From an uncultured Opitutaceae bacterium (GTDB lineage Bacteria; Verrucomicrobiota; Verrucomicrobiia; Opitutales; Opitutaceae), in assembly GCA_937889545.1 (NCBI GenBank), contig CALAOT010000004.1:40129-104128 (forward strand): 64,000 bases of DNA. Direction: 5' to 3'. Every line of letters starts with the position of its first letter. Positions within the stretch are counted from its first letter, which is position 1. Below the pieces are notes generated by a model. That model made no database searches, was not told the DNA's origin, and saw only the letters and a program-made list of their open reading frames with translations. Positions 43,737 to 50,768 of the stretch are shown in pieces. A program made the position numbers and the translations under genes.

Positions 43737-44882
43737 TTGAGCACCACCTGCCCGCCTCAACTCGCGGCTTTGCTACTGTCGTGCTGCGGTGCGCTGATGG
43801 CGCCGCCGCCCGCCGTGCTCGCAGCCGATGGCCCCGCCGAGGCCTCGCGTACGCCGTCCCCGAGGCCGGTCGCCGCCGACGATGCGCGGATCGCCTACAT
43901 GGGGCGCATCGAATTGTCCGGGCAGAAGGCGCAAATGGGCTACCCGGGCATCACCATACGCTTCGTCTTCAGAGGGCCTGCGCCGACCTTGAAGCTGACC
44001 GGAGATTCGCCGAACTGCTTCTTCAACCTGTCGTGCAACGGATGGGATCCGGTCATCGTCAAGCTGAACCAGGGCGAGAATGAAATCGCGCTGCCCACAG
44101 GCGCCGCGCCCGCCGGCGGCTGGCTGGTCGAGCTCGTCCGGCGGACCGAGTCGTGGATGGGCACCGCCTCGTTCGACGGACTGCTGCTGCCGGCGGGGTG
44201 CGAACTGCTGCCTCCGCCCGCCTGGCCTGGGCGCAAGCTGATGTTCATCGGCGACTCCCTCACCTGCGGGGAGTACGACGAGCGTTTCCCGCTGGAAAAC
44301 GACTCGACGCCGCGCTCGACGAACGCGGCGCGCTCCTACGGAATGCTCCTTGCGCGGTGGCTCGGGGCCCAGGTGCACCTGGTCAGTTACGGGGGCCGGG
44401 GAATCACTCGCGACTGGTCTGGAAGGACGGACGTGAACATCCTGCCCGTCTTCTTTCCCCGCGCGCTTCCGGACAGGGTCGGCTCCGTCTGGGACCATTC
44501 CCGATACCAGCCGGACGTGATCGTGATCAACGACGGCACGGACTTCGATGCGGGCCCGCAGGACGGGACGAAGTTCACGGATGCCTACGCGGCCTTTGTC
44601 GGCCAGGTGCGCTCGGCCTACGCCGGCGCCTTCATGCTGCTGAGCGAGAGCGGGTTCCAGTCCGACGGCTCCGACGGCAGGCCGAGAACGGCCCGGGACC
44701 AACTGCTCCGCACGATGCAGGAGGTTGTGGAGAGGCGCCACAAGGCCGGGGATGACCGGATCCGCGTGGTCCGGACGGGTTTCTTCCCGGGAACCCCGAC
44801 CAACGGCCACCTCGTGGCGTTCCAGCACGAGCAGATAGCCCTGGATCTCCTCGGCCCGATCCGCGAGGTGGCGGGCTGGTGA
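43737..44882 (+). CDS. Exported SGNH-hydrolase esterase (CE2-like carbohydrate esterase)
   Basis: A 381-residue protein. The likely start is TTG 43737, giving a signal peptide-like LAALLLSCCGALMAPPPAVLA; ATG 43797 would cut this short. An N-terminal jelly roll (YPGITIRFVFRGPAPTLKL) is followed by an SGNH fold: FIGDSLTCGEYDE with the nucleophile Ser, SYGGRGITRDW for block II Gly, and NGHLVAFQHEQIA for the His. Block III is VINDGTDF rather than the usual N-x-G-x-N-D. This two-domain layout is that of CE2 acetyl-xylan/glucomannan esterases. Confidence 0.82.
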   Translation: MSTTCPPQLAALLLSCCGALMAPPPAVLAADGPAEASRTPSPRPVAADDARIAYMGRIELSGQKAQMGYPGITIRFVFRGPAPTLKLTGDSPNCFFNLSCNGWDPVIVKLNQGENEIALPTGAAPAGGWLVELVRRTESWMGTASFDGLLLPAGCELLPPPAWPGRKLMFIGDSLTCGEYDERFPLENDSTPRSTNAARSYGMLLARWLGAQVHLVSYGGRGITRDWSGRTDVNILPVFFPRALPDRVGSVWDHSRYQPDVIVINDGTDFDAGPQDGTKFTDAYAAFVGQVRSAYAGAFMLLSESGFQSDGSDGRPRTARDQLLRTMQEVVERRHKAGDDRIRVVRTGFFPGTPTNGHLVAFQHEQIALDLLGPIREVAGW

Positions 44883-44913
44883 TCGTCGGTCGGAGGAGCG
44901 TTTTCGCCCGCTC

Positions 44914-44932
44914 CCGGGGGCGCCGTCCCCGG
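44914..44932. terminator. Candidate hairpin between convergent genes
   Basis: CCGGGG and CCCCGG arms enclose a 7-base loop between the SGNH esterase and the transsulfuration enzyme, which are convergent. There is no T-run on either side, so it could be a chance GC-rich hairpin. Confidence 0.25.
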
Positions 44933-46075
44933 CTATCCGAGCGCCTGCTCCAGGTCGAGGATGAGGTCGTCCGTGTCCTCGAGCCCCACGGACATGCGCA
45001 GCAGGTCGGCCGGCGTCGCGCTCTGCGGCCCCTCGACGCTTGCCCTGTGCTCGACCAGGCTCTCAACGCCGCCGAGCGACGTGGCGCGCCTCCAGAGCCG
45101 GAGCTTCCCGATGAGCGCGAGCGCTCCGGGCGCGCCGCCCTTGACGCGGAGAGAGAGCATGCCGCCGAAGCCGCCGCGCATCTGGCTCGCCGCGACCCCG
45201 TGGCCCGAAAACGTCGGCAGGCCCGGGTAGAGGACCGCCTCGACCTTCGGATGCCGGGAAAAGTGCTCCGCTATCCTTTGCGCGCTGCGGCTCTGCGCCG
45301 CAACCCTGACGAAGAGCGTGCGCATGCCGCGCAGGAGAAGCCACGCCTCGAACGGCCCGAGGACCGCCCCGGCCTGCGAGCGGACCGCCTTGATGCGCTG
45401 CCATGCGTCGTTCACCGCGGCCGCCGTGACCGCGCCGGCGACCACGTCGGAATGGCCGTTCAGGTATTTCGTGGCGGAATGCATCACGAGATCCGCGCCA
45501 AGCGCGAGCGGCTGGGTGTGCACGGGCGTGGCGAACGTCGAGTCGACTGCGAGGCGCGCGCCGGCCCGGTGCGCGATGTCGGCCAGCGCGGCGATGTCGG
45601 TGATGACAAGCGTCGGGTTGGCCGGCGTCTCGATCCAGATGAGGCGCGTTTCCCCGGGACGCACGGCCGCCGCGGCGCGGGCGGGTTCCGTCATGTCGAC
45701 CGCCTCGATGCGCAGGCCCCAATCCGTGGCCCAGCCGACCAGCCAGTTGCGCAAGGCCCAGTAGGTGACGTCGGGCACGAGCACGTGGTCGCCCGGCTTG
45801 AGCGCGAGAAACACCGCGGTCGCCGCGCTCATACCCGAGCTGAACACCGCGGTCGCAGCGCCTCCCTCGAGCCGCGTGAGCAATGCCTCGGCCTGCTCGT
45901 AGTTTGGATTGTCAGGACGCGAGTAGAGCCGGCCGGACAGGAGCCGGTTGTCCGCGCCGCGCTCATAGGTCGTGGCGGGCTGGATGGGGGGGACGAAGGC
46001 GCCCGTCGCAGGGTCAAGAAAGCCGAGCGCCTGGGCGGCGGCAGTGGAGGGCCTGACGGAATCGGGCAAGCTCAC
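44933..46075 (-). CDS. Cystathionine gamma-synthase/lyase-type PLP enzyme
   Basis: A protein of about 380 residues of the Cys/Met metabolism PLP family. The PLP lysine is in HSATKYLNGHSDVVAG; other motifs are YSRPDNPNYEQAEALL, VFSSGMSAATAVFLAL, IWIETPANPTLVITDI and VDSTFATPVHTQPLALGAD in part. It may make cystathionine, cleave it, or act on methionine. GTG 46075 (MSLPDSVRPSTAAAQALG) is taken as start; a TTG at 46111 is possible. It lies 57 bases after the cupin gene on the same strand, so an RLP-cupin-PLP operon is likely. Confidence 0.88.
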   Translation of the reverse strand: MSLPDSVRPSTAAAQALGFLDPATGAFVPPIQPATTYERGADNRLLSGRLYSRPDNPNYEQAEALLTRLEGGAATAVFSSGMSAATAVFLALKPGDHVLVPDVTYWALRNWLVGWATDWGLRIEAVDMTEPARAAAAVRPGETRLIWIETPANPTLVITDIAALADIAHRAGARLAVDSTFATPVHTQPLALGADLVMHSATKYLNGHSDVVAGAVTAAAVNDAWQRIKAVRSQAGAVLGPFEAWLLLRGMRTLFVRVAAQSRSAQRIAEHFSRHPKVEAVLYPGLPTFSGHGVAASQMRGGFGGMLSLRVKGGAPGALALIGKLRLWRRATSLGGVESLVEHRASVEGPQSATPADLLRMSVGLEDTDDLILDLEQALG

Positions 46076-46132
46076 GGCCTGCGAGCTAACCGCAGTCCCT
46101 GCGAAAGGCAACCTGCGGAATATGGGGCCGAA

Positions 46133-46585
46133 TCAGACACGGACAAAGGAGCCGATCCGCCCGTCGGCCCTGAGGGCGGCGAGCTCGCCCGCCGTCGGGT
46201 GCTGGGGCTTGTCCCGCTCGGAGCGCACGAGGCAGAGAAAGCCGAGGGGCTCGTCGGTCGTCGCTCGAAACTGGTGCCATGTCTGCGGCGGCACGCGGAT
46301 CAGGTCGTTGGTTTCCAGCGAGTGAATCTCATGGCCCACCAGAGCCTGTCCCATCCCGCGGAGGATCATGACCGAGTGCGCGTGGTCGTGGCGCTCCAGC
46401 GTCGAGTGTCCGCCGGGCGCGATCTCGAAGTAGCGCAACTGGGTGCCGCCGGGGTCCCCGTCGTCGAAGAGCACCTGGCGGGTGACGCCCCTGAAATGTG
46501 TGCCGCCACCCTCCTTGTAGGCGAGGACCGGCACGTTCTCCCAGCGGAACGGAGCGGTCTGGGCGGTGTGGATCTTCTTGCTCAC
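46133..46585 (-). CDS. Cupin, probable methylthioxylulose-5-phosphate methylsulfurylase
   Basis: A 150-residue single-domain cupin. Metal ligands are expected in HDHAH (66-70) within GGHSTLERHDHAHSVMILRG and His104 in PPQTWHQFRA. The tail EPLGFLCLVRSERDKPQ resembles the cupin next to the RuBisCO-like protein of Rhodospirillum rubrum, which splits 1-methylthioxylulose 5-phosphate into 1-deoxyxylulose 5-phosphate and methanethiol. Its GTG start overlaps the stop of the RuBisCO-like gene by 4 bases, so the two are translated together. The function is inferred from resemblance plus this coupling. Confidence 0.78.
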   Translation of the reverse strand: MSKKIHTAQTAPFRWENVPVLAYKEGGGTHFRGVTRQVLFDDGDPGGTQLRYFEIAPGGHSTLERHDHAHSVMILRGMGQALVGHEIHSLETNDLIRVPPQTWHQFRATTDEPLGFLCLVRSERDKPQHPTAGELAALRADGRIGSFVRV

Positions 46586-47694
46586 GGGGAGTAGCGGAAG
46601 GCGTGCACAGCCTCGACGAATTGGCGGCTTCGCAGGAGCAGCGTCTTCGCGTCGGGCGATTCAAGCAGGCTGCCGCCGATGAGCAGCATCGTGTCGGCGC
46701 CGTAGGACTCGAGCACTGCGCCCACATTCTCGGTCCTTATGCCGCCCGCCGGCACCGGCAGCGCGGGCGCTATGGCCGCGTCGGGCGCGCGCAGCGCCCG
46801 CGCGATCCCCGCGCACACCGCGGGGCCGTAGCTGAAGCGGCCGCCTGCATTCGGGAATATGACCGCGTCCGCTCCGAAGAGCGGGAAGAGCTTTCCAAGC
46901 AGCGCCACCGGGTTGATTCGCTGCGCGCCGCCGAATGCGGGGTGGGCGATCACCGGCCGCCCCAGGTCGCGCACGAATTCGTTGAAGAACGGCAGCCCGA
47001 GCAGCATGGGCGAGACCAGCACCGCCTCGACACCCAGTTCGTTCGCCTCCCGGGCCTGGTGCAGAACGGTCGCAGGCGAGCCGATCAGGTTGGGCACATA
47101 GAGCGTCCGGCGCCCGGTGGTGTCGGCTGCCTCGGCGGTCGCGGCGAGGCACACCCGCACCCGGTCGGCGAACGGGCAATAGGAGTGGTTCGCGAGCCCG
47201 TGGTCGTCCTTGATGACGTCGAGCCCAGACAGCGCGAGGGTGTGGCAGAGCGACGCCGTCTCGCGAACGGAGAGGCCTATCGGCTTCAGGACCGAGGCGG
47301 TGAGGGCCCGGCCGCGGACTCCGGTGAGCTGGCGCAATCCGGCGATGCCGAAGCGCGGCCCGCAGAGAGCGCGCTCCATCTGCGGAGGGACGCGCACATC
47401 CTCCAACTCGACGTCGGGCTGCAGCGAGCAGTTGCCGAAGAGGACGTTCAGCAGCTGCGCCGGGTCGCCCGCCACCACGTCCGTAGGCTGGGCAATCGCG
47501 ACCAAGAACTCGTCGGCTCCCACCGGATCGGTCGCGATCACCCGGCCGACGAAATGCTGGCGCACATGGGCCGTGTGCAGGGCCTCGCGCTTCAGTTCAA
47601 CCGTCTGCTCAAGCAGCAGGGCCTCGATCCGCGCGTCGAGCCCCGACGATGCGGTGCGCACCCGGTAGACCACCTCGATCTCATCGTCGATCAT
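46582..47694 (-). CDS. RuBisCO-like protein (form IV), probable methylthioribulose-1-phosphate isomerase
   Basis: A 370-residue RuBisCO-like protein. Conserved positions: Lys137 in VLKPIGLS, Lys162 as the expected carbamylated lysine and Asp164 in VIKDDHGLANHS, where true RuBisCO has K-x-D-E; the Glu is His165 here. Loop 6 and the C-terminal phosphate-binding segments are represented by HPAFGG and ALPVPAGGIRTENV. It should not fix CO2. K-D-D-H-G-L is typical of the R. rubrum/DeepYkrW group, which isomerises 5-methylthioribulose 1-phosphate. Divergent from O-acetylhomoserine sulfhydrylase. Confidence 0.88.
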   Translation of the reverse strand: MIDDEIEVVYRVRTASSGLDARIEALLLEQTVELKREALHTAHVRQHFVGRVIATDPVGADEFLVAIAQPTDVVAGDPAQLLNVLFGNCSLQPDVELEDVRVPPQMERALCGPRFGIAGLRQLTGVRGRALTASVLKPIGLSVRETASLCHTLALSGLDVIKDDHGLANHSYCPFADRVRVCLAATAEAADTTGRRTLYVPNLIGSPATVLHQAREANELGVEAVLVSPMLLGLPFFNEFVRDLGRPVIAHPAFGGAQRINPVALLGKLFPLFGADAVIFPNAGGRFSYGPAVCAGIARALRAPDAAIAPALPVPAGGIRTENVGAVLESYGADTMLLIGGSLLESPDAKTLLLRSRQFVEAVHAFRYSP

Positions 47695-47799
47695 GCGCGG
47701 CCACGCTACACAGCGGCGCCCGCCGAGGAAGCAGAAATCGCGGATATGGCCGAATCTTATGGCTTTGCCTTGTCGCGGGAAGATCGTTCGCTTTGCCCC

Positions 47800-49101
47800 G
47801 TGAGCAACGCACCCGACCCTCACCGCTTCGGATTCGAGACGAGAATGGTCCATGCCGGGCACATCCCGGACGCGGTGACCGGAGCCCGCGCCGTGCCCAT
47901 CTACCAGACCACGTCGTTCGTCTTCGACGATGCGGAGCAGGCGGCGCAACTCTTTGAGCTGAAACAGTACGGCAACATCTATACGCGTATCAGCAACCCC
48001 ACCACGGCGGTGTTTGAGGAGCGCATTGCCTCGCTCGAGGGTGCGACCGGGGCTGTCGCCACAGCCAGCGGCATGGCGGCCCAGCTTGTCACGTTTCTCA
48101 CGCTCCTGCAGCCCGGCGACGAGATCGTGGCCTCGTCGCAGCTCTACGGCGGCTCGAATACCCAGCTGGTCCACACGCTGAAGAAGTTCTCGATCGGCGT
48201 CCGCTTCGTGGACCCTTTTCGGATCAGGGACTGGGAGGCGGCGATCACTCCGAGGACCAAGGCGCTTTACGGCGAGACGATCGGCAACCCGCGAGGCGCC
48301 ATCCTCGACATAAGGCGCCTCGCCGACCTCGCCGCATCGGCGGGGATACCGCTCATCGTTGACAACACGATGGCCACGCCCGCGCTCTGCCGGCCGATCG
48401 AGCACGGGGCGACGCTCGTGGTGCATTCCGCAACGAAGTTCATCGGCGGGCACGGCACCGCGATCGGCGGCGTGCTGCTCGATTCGGGCAAGTTCGATTT
48501 CAGCACCTACCCCAGCATAGCCGCGCCCTCGCCGGCCTACCACGACCTGCGCTTCCACGACACGTTCGGCCACTACGGATTCCTCGTGAAGGCCCGTGCG
48601 GAGACCGTGCGCGACACGGGGGCGTGCCTCTCGCCGTTCAATGCCTTCCTGCTGATCCAGGGCCTAGAGACGCTCTCGCTCCGCATGGAGCGGCAGACGG
48701 GATCCGCCCTCCGGGTCGCCCAGTACCTTGAGGCGCACCCGGCAGTGGCATGGGTCGCCTATGCGGGGCTTCCGAGCCACCCCGACCACGCGCTGGCGCG
48801 AAAATATCTGCCGAAGGGGCCGGGCGCGGTGTTCTCGTTCGGCCTCAAGGCGCGCTCCGGGGAAGACGCGCGCGCGGCCGGGAAGAAGTTCATCGAGGGT
48901 CTGCAGCTATTCTCGCACCTCGCGAACATCGGAGACGTGCGCAGCCTTGTGATCCACCCGGCCTCGACCACGCACCAGCAACTCACCGACGAGGACTTGG
49001 CCAAGGGCGGCGTCGGCCCCGAGCTCATCCGTCTGTCAATCGGACTCGAAAACGTGGAGGACCTCCTATGGGACCTGGACCAGGCGTTGCATGCGCTATA
49101 A
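47800..49101 (+). CDS. metY: O-acetylhomoserine sulfhydrylase (MetY type)
   Basis: A PLP enzyme of about 433 residues that makes homocysteine or methionine from O-acetylhomoserine with sulfide or methanethiol. Motifs: FETRMVHAGHIPDAVTGARA, PIYQTTSFVFDD, the YTRISNPTTAVFEERIA segment, ASGMAAQLVTFLTLLQPGDE, and the PLP lysine in HSATKFIGGHGTAIGG. GTG 47800 gives the usual N-terminal length; ATG 47746 would add 18 residues. It is divergent from the RuBisCO-like gene, about 105 bases apart, and overlaps the CoA-binding gene downstream by 34 bases. Confidence 0.92.
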   Translation: MSNAPDPHRFGFETRMVHAGHIPDAVTGARAVPIYQTTSFVFDDAEQAAQLFELKQYGNIYTRISNPTTAVFEERIASLEGATGAVATASGMAAQLVTFLTLLQPGDEIVASSQLYGGSNTQLVHTLKKFSIGVRFVDPFRIRDWEAAITPRTKALYGETIGNPRGAILDIRRLADLAASAGIPLIVDNTMATPALCRPIEHGATLVVHSATKFIGGHGTAIGGVLLDSGKFDFSTYPSIAAPSPAYHDLRFHDTFGHYGFLVKARAETVRDTGACLSPFNAFLLIQGLETLSLRMERQTGSALRVAQYLEAHPAVAWVAYAGLPSHPDHALARKYLPKGPGAVFSFGLKARSGEDARAAGKKFIEGLQLFSHLANIGDVRSLVIHPASTTHQQLTDEDLAKGGVGPELIRLSIGLENVEDLLWDLDQALHAL

Positions 49102-49601
49102 CGCTGAACTCGGCGCTCACGCCCGAGCAGCAAAGGCTCTACCAGGACCCATTCGTCATCCAGCGGCTCCTGCGCGACACGCGGACGATCGCGATCGTCG
49201 GCCTCTCGACGGATCCCCAGCGTGCGAGCTGGTTTGTCGCGAGCTACCTCAAGAAGGAAGGCTACCGCATCATCCCCGTGAACCCCAAGGCGGACCGGAT
49301 CCTTGGCGAGAAGGCCTACCCGGACCTGGCGAGCGTCCCCGAGCCGGTGGACCTCGTGGACGTGTTCCGTCCCGCGCAGGAGTGCCTTTCCGTCGCAAAG
49401 CAGGCCGTGGCGATAAAGGCCAAGGCGCTGTGGCTGCAGCTCAGGCTCGTCAACCTTGAGGCCGCCGAGCTCGCCTCGCGAAGCGGCCTGGCCGTTGTGC
49501 TCGACCGCTGCGTCAAGATGGAGCACGGGCGCTATTGCGGCCGGCTGCACTGGGGCGGCATGAACACCGAGATCATCTCCGCCCGGAAGGCGAGACTCTG
49601 A
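49068..49601 (+). CDS. CoA-binding domain protein
   Basis: A 177-residue protein with a CoA-binding Rossmann-like domain: TRTIAIVGLSTDPQRASWF, YRIIPVNPKADRILGEKAYP, VDLVDVFRPAQECLSVAKQA and the end LDRCVKMEHGRY. The start is ATG 49068, inside the end of the sulfhydrylase gene, because it has the clear ribosome site GGAGG 6 bases upstream; the overlap suggests coupled translation. Such small CoA-binding proteins are often neighbours of, or fused to, O-acetylhomoserine sulfhydrylase, but their role is not known. Confidence 0.88.
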   Translation: MGPGPGVACAITLNSALTPEQQRLYQDPFVIQRLLRDTRTIAIVGLSTDPQRASWFVASYLKKEGYRIIPVNPKADRILGEKAYPDLASVPEPVDLVDVFRPAQECLSVAKQAVAIKAKALWLQLRLVNLEAAELASRSGLAVVLDRCVKMEHGRYCGRLHWGGMNTEIISARKARL

Positions 49602-49630
49602 CCGGCCCCCAACCATCACCTGGATCACCC

Positions 49631-50089
49631 ATGAAGCTCAAACCCGCCCTTCTCATCGCCGCACTTGCCGTATTCCTTCTTTTCGCCCGCGCGGGCACGG
49701 CCGAGGCGCCTGCGCAGGCCGCCGCGGCGCTGCAGGGGGACCCAGCCCGGCCGGAGGCCGCGCACTGGCTGCGCAGCGAGCTCTATTTCGGCATCGGGCC
49801 GGTTGACATCGCCGACGGCGGCGTCGGCGAGATGAGGTGGCGGGCATTTTTTGATCGGGAAGTGACGCCGCGCTTTCCCGACGGGCTCACGGTCCTTGAC
49901 GCCTATGGGCAGTGGCGGGGCGGCGGAAAGGAGGGGCCAAGCCGGCTGCGCTCAAAGGTGCTCGTCATCCTGCACGAGGATACCCCCGCAAGCCGAGAGG
50001 CGATCGATGCCATCCGCATCGCGTGGAAGGCCGCGACGCACGACCGGTCCGTGCTCCTTGTGACCGAGCGGGCGGACGTCTCGTTCTAG
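49631..50089 (+). CDS. DUF3574 exported protein
   Basis: A 152-residue protein with a signal peptide (KPALLIAALAVFLLFARAGTAEA). The mature part has the DUF3574 pattern: SELYFGIGPVDIADGGVGEM, FFDREVTPRFPDGLTVLDAYGQW, SKVLVILHEDTP and IRIAWKAATHDRSVLLVTER in part. The function of the family is unknown. ATG 49631 is 29 bases after the CoA-binding gene in the same direction. Confidence 0.85.
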   Translation: MKLKPALLIAALAVFLLFARAGTAEAPAQAAAALQGDPARPEAAHWLRSELYFGIGPVDIADGGVGEMRWRAFFDREVTPRFPDGLTVLDAYGQWRGGGKEGPSRLRSKVLVILHEDTPASREAIDAIRIAWKAATHDRSVLLVTERADVSF

Positions 50090-50183
50090 GCGCGCACGAC
50101 GGAGGGCTTGGCCGCCGTGCCGTTGTCGCGGGAGGCGGCAAGACCCCTTGCCTGCGCCGCCCCCTTCGTCCAGGTTCACCGCC

Positions 50184-50702
50184 ATGCCGCACGCCCTCTT
50201 CCCCACGCACTTCGGGACCTGCGGCATTGCGTGGGGCGAGAACGGCCTGACCTGTTTCCAGCTTCCCGACGACACGGAGGCGCTGACCGGGCGGAGCCTG
50301 GCCGCGCGCGGAGGGACGCAGCGGGGCGAGCCGCCGGAATGGGTGCGCCTGATCATCGCCCGGGTGCAGATGCACCTTGAGGGCAAGTTGCAGGACTTCT
50401 CGGGAACGGCGCTCGACCGGTCGTGCGCGAGCGATTTCCAGATGGCCGTATATCTGCAGGCGCAGGCCATCAAGCCCGGCTTCGAGAAAAGCTACGGCGA
50501 AATCGCAAGGCTGATGGCGCTGGGCAGCGAGGCGGCGCGTGCGGTCGGAATGGCGCTGGCCGCGAATCCCTGGCCGCTCATCGTGCCTTGCCACCGCGTG
50601 GTGTCGGCCGAAGGCAGGATGACCGGATTCTCCGCGCCGGGAGGCATCCGAACGAAGGCGCGGCTGCTTGCGCTGGAGGGCGCCGAGCTGCTGTCCGACT
50701 AG
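50184..50702 (+). CDS. ogt: Methylated-DNA--protein-cysteine methyltransferase
   Basis: A 172-residue DNA-repair protein that takes methyl groups from O6-methylguanine onto its own cysteine. The acceptor is Cys136 in LIVPCHRVVSAEG; helix-turn-helix residues are in GEIARLMALGSEAARAVGMAL, and FSAPGGIRTKARLLALEGAE closes the domain. The N-terminal half (FGTCGIAWGENGLTCFQLP) is a typical but divergent partner domain. ATG 50184 is preferred over upstream non-ATG starts. Confidence 0.93.
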   Translation: MPHALFPTHFGTCGIAWGENGLTCFQLPDDTEALTGRSLAARGGTQRGEPPEWVRLIIARVQMHLEGKLQDFSGTALDRSCASDFQMAVYLQAQAIKPGFEKSYGEIARLMALGSEAARAVGMALAANPWPLIVPCHRVVSAEGRMTGFSAPGGIRTKARLLALEGAELLSD

Positions 50703-50768
50703 GGCGGCGGTATTAGGAAGGTTCCGGAAGCGGCTTGCGGCGCCGATGCCGGACGCTACAAGGCCCTG

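Noticed and set aside
47695..47799. Possible SAM riboswitch before O-acetylhomoserine sulfhydrylase.
   Set aside because: No SAM-I or SAM-II core elements could be matched in the 105 bases available.
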